A DNA stretch of 13,236 nucleotides from contig JBKPSC010000068.1 in the NCBI GenBank assembly GCA_046734915.1, forward strand, positions 1-13,236. The letters are read 5' to 3'. The position numbers and the translations under genes were made by a program. This DNA is from VFZL01 sp046734915. Lineage in GTDB: Bacteria > Acidobacteriota > Vicinamibacteria > Vicinamibacterales > CAVVIG01. Below, one piece after another: positions 1 through 7,153 of the stretch. Below the pieces are notes generated by a model that saw only the letters and a program-made list of their open reading frames with translations, ran no database searches and had not been told where the DNA came from. The stretch's first letter is position 1, and every line of letters starts with the position of its first letter.

Positions 1-1334
1 TGGCGTGCCAGCCACACTTCACCCATACCTCCGGCGCCGAGCTGCTCGATCAGACTGTAGCTGCCGACGCGCACGCCGTTATCGAGCAAGTGCTCGCCAA
101 TCTCGAGCACCGGACCTTGACTGGAGGCGAGCGCCGATCCCAGGACGTTGCGCAGCTCGCGCAGGTTGCCTGGCCATCGATAACCCTTCAGGCGATTGAG
201 CGTTGCGTTGGAGATGATCGGAACCGTGCGTCCCGCCTGCTCGGCCTGCCGCCGCAGGATGTGCGGCGCGAGCGTCGGAAGATCGTCGAGCCTCGCCCGG
301 AGGGGAGGAACGTCGAGTGTCTTCGGGATCGCCCGGTGTAGTTCTGGAGTCAGACGCCCGGTCGCCAACTCCTCGTCCACGTCGCGCGTCGTCGAGACGA
401 TGACCCTGACGTCGGGATCGAGCGCGACACCGGCCTGGCGGCCCTCGCCCAGAGTGCGGAGTATGTCGGCGAGCAGACGCTGCGTCTCGCGCGACAGGTG
501 CTGGATGCCCTCGAGGTACAGGGTTCCGCCATGCGCGAGCCGCAACTTGTCGAGCAGATTGGGTCCTCCGCCGGTGCGCTCGGCCCACGATGCCGATTCC
601 TGCGCCAGCGACAGACAATTGACGCAGATGATGGCGCGGGACGAGCGGGCGGATTCATGGTGCACTGCACGCGCTACCGCTTCGTGATCGCTGCCCGGGG
701 GTCCGCTGATGAGGAGCGCCTGATCCGACGCGGCAGCCTGCTGAATGTCCTCTCGAAGCCGAGCGACCACGGCGCTGCTGCCGAGCAGAAAGCCGTCGCC
801 GCGATCCCGTGCCTCGCGCAGGAGCTCCTGCGCGACGGTCAACTCGTGCTCCAGCTCGTCGTTGCGGGTGCGCAGTTGCTTCTGCAGGTCGCGAATCGTG
901 AGGTGGGTTCGCACCCGCGCCAGCACTTCCTCGGGCCGGAACGGCTTGCTCACGAAGTCCACCGCGCCGAGCTCCAGACCGCGCACCTTGTCCTTGGCTT
1001 CGGTCAACGCTGACAAGAAGATGATCGCCGACTCGCGCGTGCGCGGATCGGCCTTGAGTCTCCTGCACGTCTCGAAGCCGTCCATCTCTGGCATCATGAC
1101 GTCCAGCAGGATGAGATCGAGAACGGTGCGTTGGGCGATCGACATGGCGTCTGCGCCGCTGCGCGCGGCAAGCAGACGATAACCATCGCCTTGGAGCGTC
1201 TGGTAGAGGACTTGAAGGTTCGTCGGGTTGTCGTCTACCAGGAGAACCTGTGGCCCGTGCGCTTTCTGTGCGGTCACCGTTTCGCCCTGTTCGTGAACTC
1301 GGTCGGCAGCGCCCTTCCCGGAATCGACGATCAC
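1..1334 (-). CDS. Response regulator: receiver domain, degenerate sigma-54-type AAA+ domain, then start of a Ser/Thr protein kinase (partial, runs off left edge)
   Basis: An open frame of 444 codons reads without a stop to the window edge. The receiver domain spans about residues 28-145, with acidic pair D34/D35, phosphoacceptor D78 (LLDVMMPEMDG), S108 and K130. A helical, coiled-coil-like linker (about 146-178) leads into a module resembling an NtrC-type AAA+ domain (about 182-405). It keeps the fold landmarks HGGTLYLEG, VPPLRARLDDLP and WPGNLREL. It lacks the Walker A lysine (GPPGSDHE at 211-218), the GAFTGA loop and the Walker B DE pair (LEGI at 274-277). Instead of a Fis-type HTH, residues 423-444 read VGSYSLIEQLGAGGMGEVW, the N-lobe glycine-rich loop of a Hanks-type kinase. 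The start is GTG at 1334, overlapping the upstream kinase gene's stop as GTGA. I infer that the phosphorylated receiver controls an attached Ser/Thr kinase. The rest of the kinase domain lies outside the window. Confidence 0.88.
   Translation of the reverse strand, partial: MIVDSGKGAADRVHEQGETVTAQKAHGPQVLLVDDNPTNLQVLYQTLQGDGYRLLAARSGADAMSIAQRTVLDLILLDVMMPEMDGFETCRRLKADPRTRESAIIFLSALTEAKDKVRGLELGAVDFVSKPFRPEEVLARVRTHLTIRDLQKQLRTRNDELEHELTVAQELLREARDRGDGFLLGSSAVVARLREDIQQAAASDQALLISGPPGSDHEAVARAVHHESARSSRAIICVNCLSLAQESASWAERTGGGPNLLDKLRLAHGGTLYLEGIQHLSRETQRLLADILRTLGEGRQAGVALDPDVRVIVSTTRDVDEELATGRLTPELHRAIPKTLDVPPLRARLDDLPTLAPHILRRQAEQAGRTVPIISNATLNRLKGYRWPGNLRELRNVLGSALASSQGPVLEIGEHLLDNGVRVGSYSLIEQLGAGGMGEVWLAR
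1331..1334 (-). promoter_or_regulatory. GTGA stop/start overlap coupling the sensor kinase and regulator genes
   Basis: On the minus strand the kinase gene ends ...ACG TGA and the regulator begins GTG ATC GTC GAT. GTG and TGA therefore share two bases. Overlaps of this form commonly accompany translational coupling and would tie production of the two partners together. Confidence 0.75.
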
Positions 1335-4114
1335 GTGGTCAGAGAGTCGGCGAGCTCACTGAGCCCGATGAAATCGAAGTTCATCGCCAGGCGGCTGATG
1401 CGCTCGCCGACGGCGACCTCGGCGCTATCCCCTTCCATCAGGCGCTTGGCGAGCTCTTGAATGTCGCTGACGTCGCCGAGGGCGATCGCGTTCCGAAGCC
1501 TTTCCGCCACCGTCGCCCGACGCTCGACATCGATGGGGCGCGGCGGCGGCGGATCCGCCGCATCACTGCCGCTCACCAGTTCCACACCGAGATGCGTGCG
1601 TAAGGTCGCAAACAGCTGCTGGACCCGAACCGGCTTGGTCAGGTAATCAACGCACCCGGCTTCACGCGCGGTCTTCCGACTGTCGTCGAGTGCGCTCGCG
1701 GTGACGGCAATCACCGGGATCGACGCCGTCTTCGGATCCCGCGCGAGCCGCCGCGTCGCCTCGAATCCGTCGAGGTCGTTCATCTTGAGATCCATGAAGA
1801 TGATATCGGGACGATGGGCGTGGGCGCATTCGATGGCTTCGATACCGCCGGCGGCGGTGATGACGGAGACGCCCGCGCTCTCGAGCAGGCCGGCGAGGAT
1901 GTGCCGATTGGCCGTGCTGTCGTCGACCACCAGTGCGCTGACTCGCTCCCCCGGAGCGAGCCGTGCGTCCAAGGGGGGCAGCGCGCGTTCGGCGTCGCCG
2001 GACCGTGATCGCGCCGCGTCGGGTCGCTGGACCAGCGGCAAACTGAACCAGAAGCGGCTTCCCTCGCCGAGAGCGCTCTCGACCTTCAGCTCGCCGCCCA
2101 TCCGCGTGATCAGGTGATTGCAGATCGTCAGACCGAGACCGCTGCCGCCGGCGCGAGCGCCGGTCTTCGTTTGCGCGAACGCGCCGAAGATCTCCGTCAA
2201 CGCTTCCGGTTCGATACCAACACCCGTGTCGCTGACCTCGAAGAGCAGTCGCGTCGAGTCCACGCACGTGATGGCGAGCCGCACGTGACCGGCGGCGGTG
2301 AATTTGACCGCGTTGCCCAAGAGGTTCAGCAGCACCTGCCGCAGGTGCCTGCCGTCCAGAACGACCGATCGCGGCACATCCCGCGCCATCGACAGCGTCA
2401 GCTCCAATCCCTTGCGATCGGCGACTTCCGCCAAGACGTACTCGAGGTCGCCGACCAGGGTTGCGAGATCCGTCGCCGCTTCTTCGATCTCGAGCCGCCC
2501 CGCTTCGATCTTGGAGAGATCGAGGACGTCGTTGATCAGATCGAGCAACTGCGACCCGCACCGTGAGATGGCGTCCAATGCCGCGCGCTGAGCGGTGTTC
2601 AGCGTGGGATCGCGCTGCAGCAGCTGCGCGTGGCCAATGACGCCGTTCAGCGGCGTCCGCAGCTCGTGACTCATGTTGGCCAGGAATTCGCTCTTCGCCC
2701 GTGTCGCAGCCTCGGCCGAGTCCTTGGCGCGGCGGAGCTCGTCATCCCGTTCGCGGCGATCGGAGATGTCCCGGAGAAAGGCGCCGAAAAAGAACCCGTT
2801 TTCCACGCGCATCGGCGAGGTGACGGTGAGCTCGACCGGGAACTCGCGTCCGGTGCGATGAATCGCTGTCAGCTCGAGACGTTGGTTGACGACTGGCGCT
2901 TCGCCCGTTTCGTGGAAGCGGCGCAGCCCGTTGATATGCGCGTCACGGAAGGCGACGGGAATGATCGTCTCTTCGAGCTTCCTGCCGAGCACCTCGTCGC
3001 GCGTCCACCCGAATGTCCGTTCGGCCTGCGCGTTCCACGCCACGATCCCGCCGGTCGAATCAATCCCGATGAAGACATCGTGAGCGGTATCGACAATGAG
3101 ACGCGCCCGAGCCTCGCTTTCGGCAAACCGCGCAAGCGCCGCGCGGCGCTCCTCTTCGGCGATGGCGATCACGATCAGATTGCCAACCGACACTGCGAAG
3201 TTCTGCTCGTCGACGGTCCACGGCCGCACGTTCCCCACGTGCTCCGCGCAGAGCACACCGACTGTCGCATTGTCGTGTCGCAGCGGCACGTCGAGCATCG
3301 CGCCGATCTCGTTCGGAACGAGATATCCGTCGCGAAACTCGCGAGTGCGCGGATCTGTGCGGGCATCGCTAGCTGCCACGACCCGATCGCGCTCGAGCGC
3401 CCTGAAGTACTCCGGTGTATCCTGCGAATGCAGAACGGTTCCCGATTCGTAGGCGTCGCCCGTGAGACGGTACAGTCCGATGCAGGTGATCGACGATCGG
3501 TCCTCATCGAAGCGCCACATGCTGAGACGTTCGACCCGCAGCGCACGTGCAGAGATCTCGAGAATGCTCCGCAGCCGTTCGGCAAACCGGTCGCTCGGAT
3601 TGGTGTAGCGAGCGGTCAGTGACGTCAACGCATCGCTTTGCGCAACCAGCCGTCGCTCGCTGGATTTCAGCGAGGCTTCGGCCTCGAGCTGACCACTGAT
3701 GTCGTGAAAGACGGCGAGGACGGCCGGTTCGCCCCGCCACGTGACGAGTCGAAACGAAGCGAGCACCCAGAGCGGCTCGGCGTTGGCACGTTTGAGCTGC
3801 AGCCGGAGGTCGTCGATGCGCCGTTCACGTCGCAATCGATCGGCGAGCTGAATTCGTTCCGCGGGTTCGACGTAATAGTCGGTGACCGCCAGACCCAAGG
3901 CCTCGCGCTGCGGTACTCCGATGAGTTGTGCGGCCCGCTCGTTCACTGCGAGCACGCGGTGATCGCTCAGTCGGCTGACGACCGCTGAAATCGGGTTGAC
4001 GTCGAACAACTGCTCGTACGGATTGTCCCAATCTGCAGACGTGAGGGGAGCTTCCGAACTCTTCCCGACGGTCGACTTGCTCGCCGGCTGGGTGGATTGA
4101 TCGTCCTGGGGCAT
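1331..4114 (-). CDS. Hybrid sensor histidine kinase (PAS-GAF-PAS-HisKA-HATPase-REC)
   Basis: This 927-residue protein has no obvious membrane segment and is probably a cytoplasmic sensor. A first PAS domain spans about 30-145, a GAF domain about 175-325, and a second PAS about 332-455 ending in a FLRDISDRRERDDEL linker. HisKA follows with phosphoacceptor H483 in FLANMSHELRTPLNG. The HATPase has its N box (NLLGNAVKFT, N601), DTGVGIE (629-635) and GSGLGL (657-661). The receiver spans about 725-845, with D731/D732, D775 in IIFMDLKMNDLDG, T805 and K827. A proline-rich spacer (855-859) leads to a helical tail of about 65 residues. All catalytic residues are present, so it should autophosphorylate and relay internally or to the coupled regulator. 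The start is ATG at 4114; I see no strong Shine-Dalgarno sequence. The ligand cannot be predicted. Confidence 0.95.
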   Translation of the reverse strand: MPQDDQSTQPASKSTVGKSSEAPLTSADWDNPYEQLFDVNPISAVVSRLSDHRVLAVNERAAQLIGVPQREALGLAVTDYYVEPAERIQLADRLRRERRIDDLRLQLKRANAEPLWVLASFRLVTWRGEPAVLAVFHDISGQLEAEASLKSSERRLVAQSDALTSLTARYTNPSDRFAERLRSILEISARALRVERLSMWRFDEDRSSITCIGLYRLTGDAYESGTVLHSQDTPEYFRALERDRVVAASDARTDPRTREFRDGYLVPNEIGAMLDVPLRHDNATVGVLCAEHVGNVRPWTVDEQNFAVSVGNLIVIAIAEEERRAALARFAESEARARLIVDTAHDVFIGIDSTGGIVAWNAQAERTFGWTRDEVLGRKLEETIIPVAFRDAHINGLRRFHETGEAPVVNQRLELTAIHRTGREFPVELTVTSPMRVENGFFFGAFLRDISDRRERDDELRRAKDSAEAATRAKSEFLANMSHELRTPLNGVIGHAQLLQRDPTLNTAQRAALDAISRCGSQLLDLINDVLDLSKIEAGRLEIEEAATDLATLVGDLEYVLAEVADRKGLELTLSMARDVPRSVVLDGRHLRQVLLNLLGNAVKFTAAGHVRLAITCVDSTRLLFEVSDTGVGIEPEALTEIFGAFAQTKTGARAGGSGLGLTICNHLITRMGGELKVESALGEGSRFWFSLPLVQRPDAARSRSGDAERALPPLDARLAPGERVSALVVDDSTANRHILAGLLESAGVSVITAAGGIEAIECAHAHRPDIIFMDLKMNDLDGFEATRRLARDPKTASIPVIAVTASALDDSRKTAREAGCVDYLTKPVRVQQLFATLRTHLGVELVSGSDAADPPPPRPIDVERRATVAERLRNAIALGDVSDIQELAKRLMEGDSAEVAVGERISRLAMNFDFIGLSELADSLTT

Positions 4115-4170
4115 GTGATGGCAGCCGAAGCGCGCTTGGCCGTCGAAAGGTTACCACTTCTGCGTGTGTT

Positions 4171-4182
4171 GAGGCGCGCCTC
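4171..4182. promoter_or_regulatory. Perfect 12-bp palindrome in the divergent intergenic gap
   Basis: GAGGCGCGCCTC is its own reverse complement. It sits in the roughly 150-bp gap between the divergent sensor kinase start (4114) and the plus-strand reading frame at 4264. It could be an operator serving either gene. In DNA this GC-rich a chance palindrome is also plausible, and I recognise no named box. Confidence 0.2.
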
Positions 4183-4263
4183 GCCTGTGACAATCGCGGC
4201 ATCCGCTCGCCGTCGGCGGGCATTTGAGGCCTGCAGATCGGTCGTTTCTCGAGATCGTCGGTC

Positions 4264-4745
4264 ATGGCCGAGCACGCGCATGAGAAAGTGAAAGCCACGA
4301 AGGACACCGATCGAAAACCGATCGTGCTCGCCCGAGTCCGACACTACCTCACGAAAGGCGAAGTCGGTCAACCGACGCTCATCTCCGCGGCGATTGTCCG
4401 CGCGCAGGATCCGCCAGCGCGGCTCAACCCTCGCGATCGTTTGTTCTATCGCTGGTACGCAAAGGAACACCAGGGCGTCATGCGGCTACTCCGCAATCTA
4501 ACAGGTGGCCGGTTCCGTGACGGCGCCGTCGCTCGAGTGCTCGCGATGGAGTTCTGGAGGCGCGGCGAAGCGCCCACGTTCGAGGAGTTCGCCCGGGCGT
4601 GGACGATCCGAAGGTCGAGGAACACCGCTTGCTCACGCCGGAGTACGCCTACCTGATGGACCTCAGGCATCGACGGGCCGACGGCGGCTGGAAAGTCGTG
4701 CGCGCGGCCAAGGCGCAATCAGCTCTGAACGCGCTGGCGAGAATT
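4264..4745 (+). pseudogene. Unrecognised gene split by an apparent frameshift and cut short at its 3' end
   Basis: I do not recognise the family. The first frame runs from ATG 4264 and is convincing protein (KPIVLARVRHYLTKGEVGQP, then LFYRWYAKEHQGVMRLLRN and FWRRGEAPTFEEFARAW) up to about 4597. Strong GC-rich third positions then move to the frame beginning at GTG 4599, which reads DDPKVEEHRLLTPEYAYLMD and GGWKVVRAAKAQSALNALARI. Rejoining them needs a one-base change within the GCCCGGGCG stretch. Two overlapping genes are possible but less economical. The product is charged, probably soluble, and shows no signal peptide or membrane segment. At about 4745 it meets the tail of the antisense beta-helix pseudogene, so its natural stop seems to be lost. 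The frame from 4264 closes at 4656 if no shift occurs. Confidence 0.55.
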
Positions 4746-5656
4746 GCTCCCAGGTCTGGCCCCGCACCGATGAAGCCATCCGTGATGTTTGAAGGACGAC
4801 GCCGCGATCGATCGCCGCGGATCCGGGCTTCAAGCGGAAGTCGGCGTCCTGCGCTGTGTAAACACGCTGCACGGTTGCGCGATCCGTCGCGTTCAGCGGC
4901 GGCGCGTTCACGAACACGTCGTAATCGACACGGCCGCTGTGCTGGTCCTGTTTCGTCGCCTGCGCGTACGCCTCCAATGTGTCGAACGATCTGCTCTCCA
5001 GTTTAGGTGTGACATCGCGATCGGCGAACGACGCCGCCACGCCCGTCGACGGCGAATTCCACTGAAACGACTCGGCGCCATTCGGACGAAAGCCGTTGTG
5101 GTCCGACGAGCTGTAGTTGGTGTGCGTCGAGACGCTGGAAATGGCCGGAGCCGAGTTCTCGCCGAGGATCAGGTTGTAGCGCCAGTGTGTGTTGGCCGAC
5201 GAACCTGCACTGGTCTCGGTGAGGATGGTGTTGTTATAGAAGAGTACCCCGGCCGAGCCACTCGTCATGCGCGTCGATCCGCCGGGAGCGTGATAGGCGA
5301 TATTGCGGATCCATTAAACCGGCCCACCCGCAGTCGGCTGGTTGCACAGGCAAACATGTTCGGAGAGACCAGGTTCCACGAGTCGGCCTGGTAGATGCGC
5401 TCGCCTTGCAGGCGGAGCAGCGGGAGCCCTCGCTTCCACGAGCGGGTCGCCCTGTTTCCGGTAGGTCACTTCGACGCTGGCGTTGCGGTTGGCGTCTCCG
5501 TCAATGCGCCATTCGAAGCCGAGATTGAATGAGCGTCGGGTGATTGCGATGAACTGGCCGGGCGTGACCTTGATTGCGTCGGCTCTCGAGAGGCCTTGAC
5601 GGGTCAACGCCGATACCGGCAGAACCAGGCACAACCTGCACGAAGACTCGGGTCAT
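4649..5656 (-). pseudogene. Secreted right-handed parallel beta-helix protein, degraded
   Basis: The fragments follow the order expected of a family of exported beta-helix (pectate-lyase-like) proteins. The start is ATG at 5656 behind GGAG. A signal-peptide-like LCLVLPVSAL then appears in another frame, followed by KVTPGQF. HPTLI (5542-5528) is out of frame, and NLGFEWRIDGDANRNASVEV returns to the previous frame. A further shift gives GLPLLRLQGERIYQ and VSPNMFA (to about 5349). Next comes an internal deletion of the central coils, then QPTAGGPV, an in-frame TAA (5316-5314) where an aromatic residue is expected, and WIRNIAYHAPGGSTRMTSGS with LFYNNTIL. The reading stays in frame to DFRLKPGSAAIDRGVV. 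One missing base near 4790 moves the closing NITDGFIGAGPDLGA to the next frame, which stops at 4649. The gene is clearly non-functional as it stands. Family expectations are from memory. Confidence 0.85.
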
Positions 5657-5827
5657 GGCCGTCTCCGCCGGCATTGTAGACGGCGGCGGCCTTCGTGGGA
5701 TCTTCAGTGGGCCAGTCATTTTTTCAGAAGTAGAACGTTGCCCCCAGGGCCCACATGGATCCTCGATGGCGTGGAAACAGCCCGCTCCCGGAAGACCGAA
5801 GGCCGAGGTGGTTGAGGTAGTCGAGAG

Positions 5828-6255
5828 TTACTTCTGCGCCCCCGCGAATCTGAGGATTGCGTCAGCGAGCACGTCGCGTCCCGCGTCCATCGCGTTGTGT
5901 TCCTGCCGCTCGAGCACCGTCAGCGTCGGCGCAGGCAGCGAGTCGCGGAGTGCGGCAACCGACGTCTCGCATACGGCGACCTTGTGTCCCGGCCGAGCAA
6001 CAACAGCGTCGGAATCGTGACAGACTTCATGCGACTGGGTCGAATCGGTATGCGGAGAGCGCGCGCATCTGGCGGGGATGCACCGCGATGGATGCGACCA
6101 TTCTGTCCATGTTGGCCCTTCATCCTGGCGATCTCTTCGGACGATAGCCTGACGATCTCCGTCTGAAACGTGATGAGCGCCTGTTCTAGTTCGCCCTTCG
6201 CGAACATGTCCTCGAGGGTGGCTGCCACGGCAAGGTTCTGGCGCCTTTTTCCCGC
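5828..6255 (-). pseudogene. Alpha/beta hydrolase, C-terminal remnant in three frames
   Basis: The minus strand holds consecutive pieces of one alpha/beta-hydrolase C-terminus. The first is LAVAATLEDMFAKGELEQAL with TEIVRLSSEEIARMKGQ. Next, in a second frame, comes MDRMVASIAVHPRQMRALSA followed by YRFDP. The first frame returns for MKSVTIPTLLLLGRDTRSPY. A third frame gives VAALRDSLPAPTLTVLERQ and EHNAMDAGRDVLADAILRF, ending at TAA (5828-5830). The likely catalytic Asp (GRD) and His (EHNAMD) are visible. The nucleophile elbow (G-x-S-x-G) and the N-terminal half are missing. Sequence continuing to about 6345 is open in one frame but shows no hydrolase signature. The gene is both 5'-truncated and frameshifted. 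It lies upstream of, and in the same direction as, the beta-helix pseudogene, with about 170 bp between in which I see no gene. Confidence 0.8.
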
Positions 6256-6428
6256 AACGCCGCTCGGATCGCAGCCTGCCCCACGCAACCAGCATCCGGG
6301 GGATGACGACTCTTCGCGAACGCGGCGCCCAGGATCAACAACCATGTGCCGGGTCCGCTGATGAGCTTTGGTTTACCGCGCCCCTATGTGATGCTCTGCA
6401 GGCCGGACGCGACCGGGCGTTGATGGTT

Positions 6429-6441
6429 CGGACAAAGTCCG
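6429..6441. repeat. Small inverted repeat upstream of the sigma factor gene
   Basis: CGGAC-AAA-GTCCG is a perfect 5-bp stem with a 3-nt loop, about 95 bp before the sigma factor start. It lies in the roughly 190-bp gap with no gene and could be an operator. Its short length makes chance occurrence likely. Confidence 0.2.
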
Positions 6442-6473
6442 CACTCGGTCGGCTGACGCATGTGGTCTCATAG

Positions 6474-6489
6474 GCGCCGCCGGCGGCGC
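6474..6489. promoter_or_regulatory. Perfect 16-bp palindrome upstream of the sigma factor gene
   Basis: GCGCCGCCGGCGGCGC is a perfect palindrome ending 46 bp before the GTG start. It could be an operator or the stem of a leader hairpin for the sigma-kinase-cytochrome cluster. It consists only of G and C and has no T-tract, so a rho-independent terminator is unlikely. Confidence 0.3.
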
Positions 6490-6535
6490 GCTGATGTTCA
6501 TGCCGGAACCACTCGGCGCTCGCAGAGGATAGGGC

Positions 6536-7099
6536 GTGCCCGGTAGCATCACGCAGTTGCTCGAGGCGTGGCACGAGGGCGACCGCCATGCCGCCGACGC
6601 GCTCTTCGCGGCCGTTTATGACGATCTTCGTGTGCTCGCCCGCCGTCAGCTGGCGTCGCTCCGCCCGGGACAAACGCTGGCACCAACCGCTCTGGTCCAC
6701 GAGGCGTACATGAGATTCGCGGAACGCTCCGCGCCAGACGTCGTCGATCGGTCGCATTTCTTCGCGGTGGCGGCACGCGCCATGCGAAACGTGGTCATTG
6801 ATCACCTGCGGCGGCGGCGGGCAGACAAACGCGATCCGGGCGCACCCTTGGTGACGCTCGATGCGGGCCATGTCACGGCAGATGACAGCTCGCCGATCGA
6901 TCTCATTGCGATGAACGAGGCGCTCGCACAGCTCGAAATACTCGACGGCCGCCAGGCACGAATCGTCGAACTGCGCTTCTTTGGCGGTCTCGAACTCGAG
7001 GAAATCGCCAAAGAACTCGGCGTATCCGCGCGCACGGTGAAGCGTGACTGGCGAAAAGCACGCGCCTTTCTCTACCACACGCTGTCGCTTGTCCCCTGA
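6536..7099 (+). CDS. ECF-type RNA polymerase sigma factor
   Basis: This 187-residue protein has the two-domain layout of an ECF sigma factor. Region 2 spans about 8-95, including LVHEAYMRF and HFFAVAARAMRNVVIDHLRR, the core-binding and -10 recognition part. A linker with TLDAGH follows. Region 4 spans about 126-180, where LELEEIAKELGVSARTVKRD is the helix-turn-helix for the -35 element. It resembles the sigma type (TIGR02999-like) common in Acidobacteria and Planctomycetes next to Ser/Thr kinases. I assign that from memory. The start is GTG at 6536, with AGAGGA at 6524-6529 as a well-placed ribosome-binding site. No anti-sigma factor gene is adjacent. The kinase gene follows after 54 bp in the same direction, so kinase-controlled sigma activity or output is a reasonable inference. 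Regions 2 and 4 are both complete. Confidence 0.93.
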   Translation: MPGSITQLLEAWHEGDRHAADALFAAVYDDLRVLARRQLASLRPGQTLAPTALVHEAYMRFAERSAPDVVDRSHFFAVAARAMRNVVIDHLRRRRADKRDPGAPLVTLDAGHVTADDSSPIDLIAMNEALAQLEILDGRQARIVELRFFGGLELEEIAKELGVSARTVKRDWRKARAFLYHTLSLVP

Positions 7100-7153
7100 C
7101 GCGCCTGTTCTCCGGATCTGCATGTGGATGCCCATCTCCAGGCGGCCACCGGC

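Noticed and set aside
2630..3622. Long plus-strand open frame (330 codons) opposite the sensor kinase
   Set aside because: It is antisense to strongly conserved PAS, GAF and HisKA coding and has no recognisable motifs. Long shadow frames are expected in GC-rich genes.
4590..4600. Programmed -1 frameshifting in the unknown gene
   Set aside because: No slippery heptamer or downstream pseudoknot is evident. A simple indel or sequence error explains the shift.
4803..4814. Perfect palindrome GCGATCGATCGC
   Set aside because: It falls on the codons for the AIDRG motif of the beta-helix remnant, so coding constraint explains it.
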